From: DAOTVS01 sp034436375 | GTDB lineage: Bacteria > Chloroflexota > Anaerolineae > SpSt-313 | Length of the DNA stretch: 25,661 nucleotides | NCBI GenBank assembly: GCA_034436375.1 | Contig: DAOTVS010000042.1 | Span: forward strand, 1-25,661 | Direction: 5' to 3' | Shown: positions 14,654-22,597 of the stretch, piece after piece | Numbering within the stretch: position 1 is the stretch's first letter | How the letters are laid out: each line of letters opens with the position of its first letter | Notes under the pieces: generated by a model | The model's input: only the letters and a program-made list of their open reading frames with translations | Databases searched by the model: none | What the model was told of the DNA's origin: nothing | Translations under genes and position numbers: made by a program

Positions 14654-16276
14654 ATGGCCCACGAGCGCATACTGATTGCCGATGACGAGCCTGATGTACT
14701 GGACATTGCTGTCCGCGCCCTGGTGCGCCAGGGGTATCGGCCGACCGGCGTACCCAACGGCGCGGCAGCCGTCGCAGAAGCGCGCCGACAGCGCTATGAT
14801 CTATTCGTTACCGACGTCAAGATGCCCGGCATGAGCGGCCTGCGCGCCTATCAGCTCATCAAGGCATTCTCGCCTGATACGTTGGGCCTGATTATCACGG
14901 GCTATGGCACTTTGGAGATGGCCATCGAGGCGGTACGCCTGGGGGTGCACGCCTTTATCCTCAAGCCCTTCGGCCCTGAAGAGCTCTGCAGGGCAATCGC
15001 CCGCGCCCTGGAGGGCAGGCGCCTGGCGCAGGAGAATGCCCGCTTGCGCGCACTCTTGCCCCTGCACGAGCTGACCCATGCTCTCATCGCCACTCGCGAC
15101 CTGGATGCCCTGGCCGCGCAGGTCGTCGAGCTTGCCGTCCGCGAGACGGATTCGGCCAGCTGCTCACTGTTCCTGGTCGATGAACCTCGCGGCGAGCTCT
15201 ACCTGGCCGCGAGCCAGGGCGCCAACCAGCCGCACCCGGCGCCGCGCCTCAAGCTAGGCCAGGGGATAGCCGGGCTGGTCGCACAGACGGGTGAGGCTAT
15301 ATACATCCAAGGCGCCCTGGCTGGCGATGGTTCCTGCGCCCGTTTTGCCACAGGTGATGCGCCGCCATCGGCCTTGTGCCTGCCGCTGGCCGTCAAGGGC
15401 AAGCCCATCGGCGTCATCTGCCTGGCCAAGTCGGAACAGGAACAGCCCTTCAGCGAGGCTGAGCACGAGCTGATTTCCATTCTGGCCGGCGGCGCTGCGG
15501 TCGCCATCGAGAATGCCCGCCTTTTCACTGACCTCCAGCGGACCTACGAACGATTGGCCGAATTGGACCACCGCAAGAGTGAGTTTATCAACCTCGCCGC
15601 TCACGAGTTGCGCTCGCCCCTCGCCGCCATCATCACCTATGGCACCCTCGTGCAGGAAAACACTGATGCTGACGAGAACACCCGCACCTACACCAGCGCC
15701 ATCCTCCAAGCCGCTTCTCAGCTGCATCTGCTGCTCAACGATATGCTCAACCTGCACGAGATCGACGCCGGCGCTACCGAATTGCGCCCCGAACCGACGC
15801 CCCTGCCCGAGGCCATCAACCAGGTATTGCCGCCCCTGGCGCGCATGCTCCAGGCCAAAAGGCAGACCCTGTCTGCCGAGCTACCCGACGGCCTGCCGCC
15901 CGTCTTTGCCGACCCGCGGAAACTGCAGATCATCCTGCTGAACCTGCTCTCCAACGCCATCAAGTTCACGCCTGAAGGAGGCAGAATTACCATCCAGGCC
16001 ACGCCAGAGGGCGAGGACATGGTCATCTCCGTACACGATACGGGCATTGGCATCCCCGAGTCGGAGCAGGATCGCGTATTCGAGCGCTTTTACCAGGTGG
16101 CCGACTCGCTCCGCCGCGAGCAGGGTGGGTTGGGGCTCGGCCTCTCCATTGCCAAAGGGATGGTCGAGGTACATGGCGGGCGCATGTGGGTAGAGAGTCG
16201 TGTGGGCATAGGCAGCGCCTTTTACTTCACGCTGCCGTGCTGGCAAGGGCCTGCTGGACAAGCCCGGCAAACTTGA
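14654..16276 (+). CDS. Soluble hybrid sensor: receiver-GAF-histidine kinase
   Basis: This 540-residue protein has no membrane segment. Domains in order: receiver (D10-D11 pocket, D54 in LFVTDVKMPG, K in FILKPFG), a short coiled linker with EGRRLAQENARLRAL, a GAF domain at about 145-295 (SCSLFLVDEPRGELYLA, GQGIAGLVAQTGEAIYI), HisKA with phospho-acceptor H317 in AAHELRSPLAAI, and a HATPase_c domain with N-box NLLSNAIKFT, G1 DTGIGIP and G2 GLGLGLS. An N-terminal receiver on a kinase means it probably takes phosphate or a signal from another kinase before acting, in series with the upstream OmpR-type regulator. The start is the ATG at 14654, about 8 bp after AAGGA; an earlier in-frame start would add sequence unrelated to receivers. 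Confidence 0.93.
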   Translation: MAHERILIADDEPDVLDIAVRALVRQGYRPTGVPNGAAAVAEARRQRYDLFVTDVKMPGMSGLRAYQLIKAFSPDTLGLIITGYGTLEMAIEAVRLGVHAFILKPFGPEELCRAIARALEGRRLAQENARLRALLPLHELTHALIATRDLDALAAQVVELAVRETDSASCSLFLVDEPRGELYLAASQGANQPHPAPRLKLGQGIAGLVAQTGEAIYIQGALAGDGSCARFATGDAPPSALCLPLAVKGKPIGVICLAKSEQEQPFSEAEHELISILAGGAAVAIENARLFTDLQRTYERLAELDHRKSEFINLAAHELRSPLAAIITYGTLVQENTDADENTRTYTSAILQAASQLHLLLNDMLNLHEIDAGATELRPEPTPLPEAINQVLPPLARMLQAKRQTLSAELPDGLPPVFADPRKLQIILLNLLSNAIKFTPEGGRITIQATPEGEDMVISVHDTGIGIPESEQDRVFERFYQVADSLRREQGGLGLGLSIAKGMVEVHGGRMWVESRVGIGSAFYFTLPCWQGPAGQARQT

Positions 16277-16283
16277 ATCTAGA

Positions 16284-16327
16284 GAAAGCAAAAGCCCCTC
16301 CTTACGTACAGAGGGGCTTTTGCTTTC
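16284..16327 (+). terminator. Strong hairpin terminator after the sensor kinase gene
   Basis: A perfect 17-bp stem (16284-16300 with 16311-16327) encloses a 10-base loop. The right arm carries GGGGCTTTTGCTTT, so the T-rich part lies within the stem; the left arm has matching A-runs. It starts 7 bp after the stop codon. Confidence 0.85.
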
Positions 16328-16642
16328 GCGCCCTAGCAAACATCCGGTGATGCCAGGTGAGCGGGCCAGCCAGCGGGCGCCGGCCCCGTTGACCCTAGCG
16401 ATCACTCAGAGGTGATGCTAGGGCGCTGCGCTTACTATGAGACATTGCATCACCTCCCCTTTATTAGGATAGCAGATTCAGGTCCCCCTCGCGCGGGACG
16501 CCCATATTATCCCATGAATGGACTGGCAAGTCAAATGCACCTGAAGGGGCACATTGACAGAAAAATCGGAGTATATTACCCTATATCGGCAAAGCCGGCA
16601 GAACCATCCGTATTCACCGCCTGGAGGGAGGTACAGGGTATC
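16328..16642 (+). promoter_or_regulatory. Structured upstream region of the transketolase-like gene
   Basis: No gene is seen in this 315-bp stretch. It holds two copies of CCCTAGC (16331-16337, 16393-16399), both complementary to GCTAGGG at 16417-16423. It also holds two copies of GGTGATGC (16346-16353, 16411-16418), both complementary to GCATCACC at 16447-16454. The longest exact pairings are 11 bp (16328-16338 with 16416-16426) and 10 bp (16409-16418 with 16447-16456). Since the overlapping arms compete, only some stems can form together. A consensus -35 TTGACA occurs at 16554-16559; at 17 bp the -10 is poor (TACCCT), and TATATC comes at 22 bp. If that promoter is used, the inverted repeats are DNA sites upstream of it; if transcription starts earlier, they form a leader. 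Confidence 0.45.
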
Positions 16643-18991
16643 ATGACATTGGCATCGCAGGACAATCCGATAGAGATGACCTTTGGTGCGCTCGAACCTC
16701 ACTTTGCCCACTGGGAAACCGTCAAGGATATGGCCGATCAACTCATGTCGCTCATGCTCAACCTGCGGCAGAGCGGCCACCCCGGTGGATCTCGATCCAA
16801 GATGCACGCTTTCATCGTCACGCTCCTCAGCGGCGCTATGCGTTGGGATATCCGCCAGCCGGAGAAGCGTTACGGCGATCGTTTCATCCTCGTAGGTGGC
16901 CATGCCGTGCCCCTGGTCTACAGCACCCTGGCAGTGCTCAGCGAGGCTCTGCGCATCAAGCACGAGCAAACGGGCGACTCGCGTTATGCCATCCACGGCG
17001 GCGCCGCCAGGGCCGTATACCCGGAAGATCTGCTGACCTTTCGCCGACAGAAGGGCCTCTCCGGCCATGCTGAGATGGTGGGCAAGACCCTCTTTTTCAA
17101 GTTCAACACCGGTCCTTCGGGCCATGGCAGCCCGGCTGCTGCTGGCGAAGCGTTGGCGCTCAAGGCCGCCGGCGCCGGGGATGTGCGTGTGTTCGCTTTC
17201 GAAGGCGAAGGCGGCCTGACCACCGGCGTCACCCATGAGACGATGAACTCGGCCTTCGGTCTGGGGCTAAGCAACCTCTTCTATGTCGTCGATTGGAACG
17301 ATTTCGGCATCGACGATCACCGGGTTAGCCGCGTCGTCAACGGCACCCCCGCCGATTGGTTCGGACCCCACGGCTGGCGTGTGTATGGCACCGAACAGGG
17401 TATGGATTGGGCAGCCGTCACACGCATGCTGCTCACCATGGTTGGCGACCCCAACCCCGAGCAGCGCCCGAGCATGGGCTGGGTCAAGACGCGCAAAGGC
17501 CGCGACTACCTGGTCTACGACAACAAGTCTCACGGCGTGCCCCATGCCCAGGATTGCGAGACCTTCTGGCAATCGCTCAAGCCCTTCGCCGACAAGTATG
17601 GCGTCGAGTTCCAGGGTTTCGGCGCCTGCACCACCGACCCGCAGGCCCAATATGAGCAGACAGCCTATAACATCAAGCAGGTCACGAGCGTGCTGCGGCG
17701 GAATCAGCCCCTGGTTGACTATTTGGCTGACCGCCTTGTGGAGCTGGGCGATGCCGTGCCAGAGGATGTCCCCACCCGGCGCTACAGCTTTAGCAAGAAC
17801 CCTCTCAAAGACCCTGCGCTCTATGACTATGAGCACTATCCCAGTGACATGTACGTAGCGCCCGGCAGCAAGGCCGCCAACCGCGCCGCCCTCGCCAAAT
17901 TCGGTGCCTGGATCAACGCCTACTGTCACGAGCACTATGGGCGGCCGCTCTTCCTGGTCGCCTCTGCCGACCTGGCGGAGTCGACCAACATCGCCGGCTT
18001 TGGCAAGGCCTATGGCGAGTTCAAAGGCTATGGCGTCTATGATCGCGAGAACAACCCCACCGGCGTTGTTTTGCCGCAGGAGATCACCGAGCTGGCCAAC
18101 GCCGGCATGATGACCGGCCTGGCTGCCGTGAACCTGGCCGATAACCCCGAGGCCGAGTTCAACGGCTTTTTGGGCGCCTGCTCCACCTATGGCTCCTTCA
18201 GCTACCTGAAGTACGGCCCCTTCCGCCTCTTTAGCCAGATGGCGCAGGATAACCCGCTGCGCATGGGCAAGGTGCTCTGGGTGGTTGGCCACTCGGGCCC
18301 GGAAACAGCCGATGACTCACGCACCCACTTTGGCATCTTTGCCCCCGGCGTCACCTCCCTCTTCCCAGCCGGGCAGATCATCAACTTGCACCCCTGGGAA
18401 TACAACGAAGTGCCCGTCGTGCTGGGCGCGGCCCTGCGCCTCTCGGCCCCACTCATCGCCCTGCACCTCACCCGGCCGCCCATCACCGTGCCCGACCGGC
18501 AGGCCCTGGGCATCCCCTCGTATTTTGCCGCAGCCCGGGGCGCGTACATCATCCGTCCCTACACCCCAGGCAAGCCCAAGCAGGGCGTCGTAGTAGTACA
18601 GGGCACTTCCACTACCGATGGTGTGATCAAGATCTTGCCTGAGATCGAGAAGCGCGGCCTCAACGTCAAGATCGTGGCAGCCATCAGCCCCGAGCTCTTT
18701 GCCCTGCAGCCGGCAGAGTACCGTGACGAGGTCCTATCGGCCGCAGATCGCCTCGACGCTATGGTCATCACCAACATGGCCCGCCGCTTGATGTATGACT
18801 GGGTGCCCAGTCAGATCAACGAATCCTACTGGCTCTCCAGTGATTGGGACAACCGGTGGCGCACCGGCGGCACCATCGATGAGGTGCTGGCCGAGGCACA
18901 CCTCTCCCCCCAGCATCTGTTGACAGGCATCGCCCGCTTTGTCGCCGACCGGCCCCAGCGCCTGGCCAACCTCCGGGCCCTGCTTTCATAA
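16643..18991 (+). CDS. Divergent transketolase-like thiamine-diphosphate enzyme
   Basis: This 782-residue protein is built like transketolase: an N-terminal ThDP-binding domain, a middle pyrimidine-binding domain and a C-terminal domain. H46 in SGHPGGS, TGPSGHGSPAAAG, and a ThDP/metal segment running from G188-E189-G190 to D217-W-N219-D are visible; the usual GDG is GEG here. The middle domain has SADLAESTNI, the putative catalytic Glu in QEITELANAGMMTG (E480 or E483), and GHSGPETADDSRTHFG. That last segment corresponds to the donor-site loop, which in classical enzymes reads like HDSIGVGEDGPTHQP. It should move a two-carbon or related keto unit between sugars, but the changed motifs mean the substrate is open. 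The start is the ATG at 16643 after GGGAGGT (16626-16632); an in-frame extension to 16412 runs through the repeat region and is rejected. It is monocistronic and faces a cyclophilin-like gene. Confidence 0.85.
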   Translation: MTLASQDNPIEMTFGALEPHFAHWETVKDMADQLMSLMLNLRQSGHPGGSRSKMHAFIVTLLSGAMRWDIRQPEKRYGDRFILVGGHAVPLVYSTLAVLSEALRIKHEQTGDSRYAIHGGAARAVYPEDLLTFRRQKGLSGHAEMVGKTLFFKFNTGPSGHGSPAAAGEALALKAAGAGDVRVFAFEGEGGLTTGVTHETMNSAFGLGLSNLFYVVDWNDFGIDDHRVSRVVNGTPADWFGPHGWRVYGTEQGMDWAAVTRMLLTMVGDPNPEQRPSMGWVKTRKGRDYLVYDNKSHGVPHAQDCETFWQSLKPFADKYGVEFQGFGACTTDPQAQYEQTAYNIKQVTSVLRRNQPLVDYLADRLVELGDAVPEDVPTRRYSFSKNPLKDPALYDYEHYPSDMYVAPGSKAANRAALAKFGAWINAYCHEHYGRPLFLVASADLAESTNIAGFGKAYGEFKGYGVYDRENNPTGVVLPQEITELANAGMMTGLAAVNLADNPEAEFNGFLGACSTYGSFSYLKYGPFRLFSQMAQDNPLRMGKVLWVVGHSGPETADDSRTHFGIFAPGVTSLFPAGQIINLHPWEYNEVPVVLGAALRLSAPLIALHLTRPPITVPDRQALGIPSYFAAARGAYIIRPYTPGKPKQGVVVVQGTSTTDGVIKILPEIEKRGLNVKIVAAISPELFALQPAEYRDEVLSAADRLDAMVITNMARRLMYDWVPSQINESYWLSSDWDNRWRTGGTIDEVLAEAHLSPQHLLTGIARFVADRPQRLANLRALLS

Positions 18992-18998
18992 GGGATGA

Positions 18999-19059
18999 GA
19001 TGGGATGCGCAACGCGCCGCCTGCCCCCCGGGGGCAGGCGGCGCGTTGCGCATCCCATC
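18999..19059. terminator. 30-bp perfect inverted repeat with 1-base centre between convergent genes
   Basis: Arms 18999-19028 and 19030-19059 are exact reverse complements, with a single C at 19029. The stem is very GC-rich and includes GATGGGATGCGCAACGCG. It fills nearly the whole 69-bp gap between the stop of the transketolase-like gene (+) and the stop of the cyclophilin-like gene (-). There is no T-tract. A shared bidirectional terminator or 3'-end stabiliser is likely; a transposed palindromic element is an alternative. Confidence 0.65.
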
Positions 19060-19060
19060 C

Positions 19061-19429
19061 CTATTCCTTCTCCAGGGTGATGGTCTCCCCATCGCGCACC
19101 TTTTTGAAGACCCCAGCATCGCCGATGACCCTGCCGATGGGATTCACCGCACTCGCCGCGCGGATCTCATCGCCCTCGCTTGCCGGTGTGCGCCCGAAAA
19201 AGATGCAAAAGGCGTGACCCGGCGGCCAGTAGCCCAACTCACCCATGGCCATCACATCGCGCCCATGATCCTCACCCAGGCGCACCGGAATACCAAAATA
19301 GATCTCATCACCCCAGGTATTCACCCGCGCCTTGATGGGCAGCGCATCCCAGATCGCCGTGGCCGTCTTGGAGTCGTTCAGCTCGGCCCGCGCCGTCACC
19401 GCGCCTGCCGTGATCCTGATTGTGCGCAT
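19061..19429 (-). CDS. Cyclophilin-like fold protein (TM1367 family)
   Basis: This 122-residue protein matches the small bacterial/archaeal cyclophilin-like family typified by TM1367. Typical segments are AELNDSKTATAIWDALPI, VNTWGDEIYFGIPV, ELGYWPPGHAFCIFFGRTP and NPIGRVIGD. The fold is that of cyclophilin, but the family lacks most prolyl-isomerase active-site residues, and no activity is established. The ATG is preceded by AAGGAGG with 5 bp spacing. A promoter is visible just upstream. It stands alone, divergent from trpD, and ends one base beyond the large inverted repeat. Confidence 0.88.
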   Translation of the reverse strand: MRTIRITAGAVTARAELNDSKTATAIWDALPIKARVNTWGDEIYFGIPVRLGEDHGRDVMAMGELGYWPPGHAFCIFFGRTPASEGDEIRAASAVNPIGRVIGDAGVFKKVRDGETITLEKE

Positions 19430-19464
19430 GGTTGCCTCCTTGCAGCAAAATGGTCCGCTGCCGC

Positions 19465-19493
19465 ATTCTAACCCTACATGACACCCGCGTCAA
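19465..19493 (-). promoter_or_regulatory. Sigma70-type promoter of the cyclophilin-like gene
   Basis: On the minus strand TTGACG (19493-19488) and TAGAAT (19470-19465) are exactly 17 bp apart, 35 bp before the ATG at 19429. This matches 10 of 12 consensus bases. Confidence 0.8.
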
Positions 19494-19572
19494 CAGAGAA
19501 AAGCACTTTCAGCTGCGGGCAGCCCTGGTCGCGGCCAGGCCATTCGCTCCGCCGCTGGCCGGCCCAAACTTA

Positions 19573-19601
19573 TTGACAGGCCATCCCCTTTGCCCTACAA
19601 T
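19573..19601 (+). promoter_or_regulatory. Sigma70-type promoter of trpD
   Basis: TTGACA (19573-19578) and TACAAT (19596-19601) are 17 bp apart, matching 11 of 12 consensus bases. The trpD ATG follows about 60 bp downstream. No leader-peptide Trp codons or attenuator stem are seen in that short leader. Confidence 0.85.
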
Positions 19602-19660
19602 CCCCATAGAAGCAGATCCAGTGTTCATCTGCGGTATTGCCGGCAAAAGGAGAGAGGGCT

Positions 19661-20680
19661 ATGAAGAGCATCCGAGAGGCGATTGCCCGGCTGGTCGATG
19701 GGCACGACCTGACCGAGGCCGAGGCCCAGGCCGCCATGGCCCAGATCCTGGAAGGGGGTGCGACCCCGGCCCAGACGGGCGCCTTCCTGACGGCCCTCCA
19801 GATGAAGCGCGAGACGGCCCCGGAAATCACCGGCTGCGCCCGCGCTCTGCGGCGGCTCGCCCGGCCTGTGCGGCCGCAGCGGCGCGACCTGGTCGATATC
19901 TCGGGCACCGGCGGCGATCAGGCCGGCACCTTCAATATCTCCTCGGTAGCCGCTTTTGTCGTGGCCGGCGCCGGGGTCGCTGTCGCCAAGCATGGCGCCC
20001 GCTCCATGTCTCACCGTTGCGGCTCGGCCGATCTGCTGGAGGCATTGGGCGTCAACCTCGACCTGGCGCCCGAGCAGGTAGCCGCCTGCATCGATCAGGT
20101 CGGTATCGGCTTTCTATTCGCCCCGCTGCTCCACCCCACGCTCGAGCATGCCAGCCATGCCCGCAGCGAGATCGGCGTGCACACGATCTTTGATATCCTG
20201 GGCCCCCTCACCAACCCGGCAGCGGCGTCAGCACAGGTCGTCGGCGTCTATTCCGGCGCGCTGACGGTGCCGGTCGCGCAGGCGCTCGGGGCACTGGGCA
20301 GCCGCGCAGCCTTTGTCGTAGCCGGGGCTGACGGCATGGACGAGCTCTCCACCACGGGCATGAACAAGGTCAGCCGGCTCGACAACGGCTCTGTCTCCAC
20401 ATTTGCCCTCGATGCGCTCGAGTTGGGCCTGCGGCGCGCTCGCCTGTCGGAACTGAGTGGGGGCTCGCTCGAAGAGAATGTAGCCATTGCCCGCCGCATC
20501 CTCGAGGGCGAACCCGGCCCCCGGCGCGACATTGTGCTCCTGAATGCCGCCGCCACTCTGCTTGTCGCCGGGCGCAGCAACGATCTCAGTGAGGCCCTCA
20601 GCCTGGCAGCGCAGGCGCTGGATAGTGGTCAGGCGCACGCCAAGCTGACGCAACTCATCGCTTTTACGCACCAGGCCTGA
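19661..20680 (+). CDS. trpD: Anthranilate phosphoribosyltransferase
   Basis: This enzyme of tryptophan synthesis joins anthranilate and PRPP to give phosphoribosyl-anthranilate in the cytoplasm. The protein is 339 residues, the usual size for a stand-alone TrpD. Signature motifs are the PRPP/pyrophosphate loop SGTGGDQAGTFNISS (G82-D86), the AKHGARSMSHRCGSADLLEALG stretch split over residues about 111-132, and HTIFDILGPLTNPA. The catalytic Asp-Glu metal site is in GADGMDELS. The N-terminal helical domain (IARLVDGHDLTEAEAQAAM) is complete. Start is the ATG at 19661 with AAAGGAG 8 bp upstream; an earlier TTG adds eight residues and is unlikely. No other trp gene is nearby, so the pathway is dispersed in this genome. 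The next gene begins within 45 bp and may be co-transcribed. Confidence 0.96.
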   Translation: MKSIREAIARLVDGHDLTEAEAQAAMAQILEGGATPAQTGAFLTALQMKRETAPEITGCARALRRLARPVRPQRRDLVDISGTGGDQAGTFNISSVAAFVVAGAGVAVAKHGARSMSHRCGSADLLEALGVNLDLAPEQVAACIDQVGIGFLFAPLLHPTLEHASHARSEIGVHTIFDILGPLTNPAAASAQVVGVYSGALTVPVAQALGALGSRAAFVVAGADGMDELSTTGMNKVSRLDNGSVSTFALDALELGLRRARLSELSGGSLEENVAIARRILEGEPGPRRDIVLLNAAATLLVAGRSNDLSEALSLAAQALDSGQAHAKLTQLIAFTHQA

Positions 20681-20724
20681 CAGGCTTGTGGAACCTGTTT
20701 GGCCTGATGAAGTATGGAGGATTC

Positions 20725-21459
20725 TTGACTGAACTGCCCCCAACCCCAGCCACCCTCACAGAAACGCCCATTCCCTGGGGGCTCAGAGATGTGCTCTGGG
20801 GTTTGCTGCTCGCCTTCGGCCTTGTCGTCGCCGTGCTGGCGCTCCTTTTCGGCCTCTCGCGCGGCCTGCACCTCACACCGGCCGTCCTGCGCGCCCGCCA
20901 CCTTGCGGCCGCCTTCCTGGCCCTGGGCGAAGCAGTCCTGCTCGTCCCCGTCTGGGTGCTGGCCCGGCGCAGGCGGGGAGCCACCTGGCGGCAACTGGGC
21001 GTATGCAGCTTTCGTCCGCTCATTGGCTGCCTGGGGGCGATCGCCCTCTTTTTCCTGGCCCTGTGGATCAACATGATCTGGGGCCTGGTTCTGCAAGCCC
21101 TGCATTGGTCCGGGCAGCCAGTCGTTACGCCCCTCTTCGGGCAGGGGCCCATCGGCATTATCCTGGCCTTTCTGGGCATTAGCGCCATCGCCCCCCTGAG
21201 CGAAGAGCTCTTCTTCCGGGGCTTTGCCTTCCCGCCGCTGCGCCGCCACTTTGGCCTTTGGCTCGGCGCCGCGCTCAACGGCCTGCTCTTCGGCCTGCTG
21301 CACTTTACCCCCACCGTCCTGCCCCCGCTCTTCTTCCTCGGCTTTGCCTTTTGTCTGCTCTACGAGTACAGCGGCTCCATCTGGCCCGGCGTCATCCTGC
21401 ATGCCAGCATCAACACCCTTTCGCTCTTGAGCGCCTTTATTGTAATGCGTAATCCATAA
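20725..21459 (+). CDS. CPBP-family intramembrane glutamic endopeptidase (CAAX protease/Abi-like)
   Basis: This integral membrane protein of about 244 residues has roughly six to seven hydrophobic segments. It shows the CPBP motifs: EELFFRGFAF (motif 1, EExxxR), GLLHFTPT (motif 2, with His) and the late HASIN (motif 3). In bacteria these proteases have roles in peptide maturation, self-immunity or membrane regulation; no role is evident here. The start is uncertain. GGAGG at 20716-20720 points to the TTG at 20725, while an ATG at 20707 has no ribosome site. The last codons (VMRNP, stop) lie inside the left end of a palindromic repeat element, so the native C-terminus may have been altered by its arrival. 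Confidence 0.88.
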   Translation: MTELPPTPATLTETPIPWGLRDVLWGLLLAFGLVVAVLALLFGLSRGLHLTPAVLRARHLAAAFLALGEAVLLVPVWVLARRRRGATWRQLGVCSFRPLIGCLGAIALFFLALWINMIWGLVLQALHWSGQPVVTPLFGQGPIGIILAFLGISAIAPLSEELFFRGFAFPPLRRHFGLWLGAALNGLLFGLLHFTPTVLPPLFFLGFAFCLLYEYSGSIWPGVILHASINTLSLLSAFIVMRNP

Positions 21460-21598
21460 CGAGTCGCTATGGCTTGTATGAGCTGTTACGGCGAGGCATT
21501 GGCTGCGTTTCGCGCCTTGCGCTTCAGCGCAACCGATGTGAAGCATCGGGCATGATGAAATGGCAGCTTTGCTCGTTATGCATTACTTATTGCATTCC
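21442..21598. repeat. Palindromic repeat element A (related to element B)
   Basis: Outer arms are imperfect inverted repeats: 21449-21463 matches the complement of 21572-21586 at 14 of 15 bases, with AATGC/GCATT further out. Inside are small hairpins TTGCGC-TTCA-GCGCAA (21517-21532) and CGATG-TGAAG-CATCG. The minus strand of 21540-21564 matches 22651-22675 of element B at 21 of 25 bases. The left end encodes the last residues and stop of the CPBP protease. Confidence 0.65.
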
Positions 21599-21697
21599 GT
21601 GGCAGCCTCACCCATCACGTTTTGCGCAACCTTCCCCGCCGTCCGGTGTTCCAAGGTACAAGAGAGGTCTCGCACATGCGCCAATTGAGGGAGAGTC
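21599..21697 (+). other. Spacer before the lipid kinase gene
   Basis: This 99-bp remainder between repeat element A and the lipid kinase gene shows only the ribosome site GGGAG before the ATG at 21698. No good promoter pair is seen, so expression may come from upstream or from an unrecognised promoter. Confidence 0.35.
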
Positions 21698-22594
21698 ATG
21701 GGGAGCATTCATCTGATCATCAACCCTGCTGCCGGGCGCGGGCTGGCGGCCCAGGTAGAAGGCCATGTCCGGAACCGCCTTGAGGGGTTGGGCGTCGCCT
21801 ATACAGCCACACACACGACCGGGCCCCGAGAAGCCATTGCCCTGGCTGAGCGGGCTGCCATGGAAGGTGCGCAGGCAGTTGTAGCCGTGGGCGGTGATGG
21901 CACGGTGAACGAGGTGCTCAACGGCCTGGTGCGGGCCCACGTCAACGGCGGCCCCATCGGCACATTGGGCGTGATTCCGGCCGGGTCGGGCAACGATTTC
22001 GAATACATGATCCATACTGACGGCATAGAGGGCGCCTGCCGCCGCCTGGCAGAGATCAAGACGCGCCTGATCGATGTGGGTCGCATCGACAATCTCTATT
22101 TTGCCAACGGGGTGGGCATCGGCTTTGATGCGGTGGTCAACATCCGCTCGCGGCACCACCGCAGCCTGCGCGGGCTACCACTGTACCTGTTGGCCGTCCT
22201 GGAAACGACCTTCGTCTATTACAAGGCCCCCACGATGACCCTGGATTATGACGGCACGGTCTTCACCGCACCGATGATGATGGTCTCGGTGACCAACGGC
22301 CGGCGCTTTGGCGGGGGGTTCCTCGTCACGCCCGAAGCCCAGATCGATGACGGCCTCTTCGACCTCTGCCTGTGCCAGCGTGTGGGGCGCTTGCGCATCC
22401 TCTCGCTGATCCCCCACTTTATCCGGGGCACGCATACCGACAAGCCCGAGGTCACGATGACCCGCGCCCGCAAGATCGTCATCGCCTCACCGGATGGCCT
22501 CGCGGCCCACGTCGACGGCGAGATCTACGCCACCAATGCCAAACGCATTGAGATGGAGATTCTGCCCAAGAAACTCAAGGTTATCGTAGGCTAG
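21698..22594 (+). CDS. Diacylglycerol kinase-family lipid kinase (YegS/BmrU-like)
   Basis: This 298-residue protein has the DAGK catalytic domain at its start (IHLIINPAAGRG) and the nucleotide-binding signature GGDGTVNEVLNG (G65-G66-D67-G68-T69), followed by LGVIPAGSGNDF. The C-terminal beta-sandwich contains YFANGVGIGFDA and DGLFDLCLC. The family phosphorylates diacylglycerol or a related lipid with ATP at the membrane face, feeding phospholipid recycling; polyprenol or other long-chain alcohol substrates are possible in some members. Length is normal and all motifs are intact. The ATG follows GGGAG. It is bracketed by two related inverted repeats and lies next to isoprenoid genes on the opposite strand. 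Confidence 0.93.
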   Translation: MGSIHLIINPAAGRGLAAQVEGHVRNRLEGLGVAYTATHTTGPREAIALAERAAMEGAQAVVAVGGDGTVNEVLNGLVRAHVNGGPIGTLGVIPAGSGNDFEYMIHTDGIEGACRRLAEIKTRLIDVGRIDNLYFANGVGIGFDAVVNIRSRHHRSLRGLPLYLLAVLETTFVYYKAPTMTLDYDGTVFTAPMMMVSVTNGRRFGGGFLVTPEAQIDDGLFDLCLCQRVGRLRILSLIPHFIRGTHTDKPEVTMTRARKIVIASPDGLAAHVDGEIYATNAKRIEMEILPKKLKVIVG

Positions 22595-22597
22595 ATT

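Noticed and set aside
10056..16276. Possible defence island suggested by an HD protein, membrane proteases and a REC-GAF kinase
   Set aside because: Each protein belongs to a common housekeeping or signalling family; no nuclease, helicase, toxin or restriction gene is present.
16412..16642. 77-codon N-terminal extension of the transketolase-like protein
   Set aside because: It covers the inverted-repeat region and the -35-like box, shows no family similarity, and a ribosome site precedes the ATG at 16643.
17267..18292. Minus-strand open frame of 341 codons opposite the transketolase-like gene
   Set aside because: Antisense shadow; Val/Gly/His-rich with no known domain.
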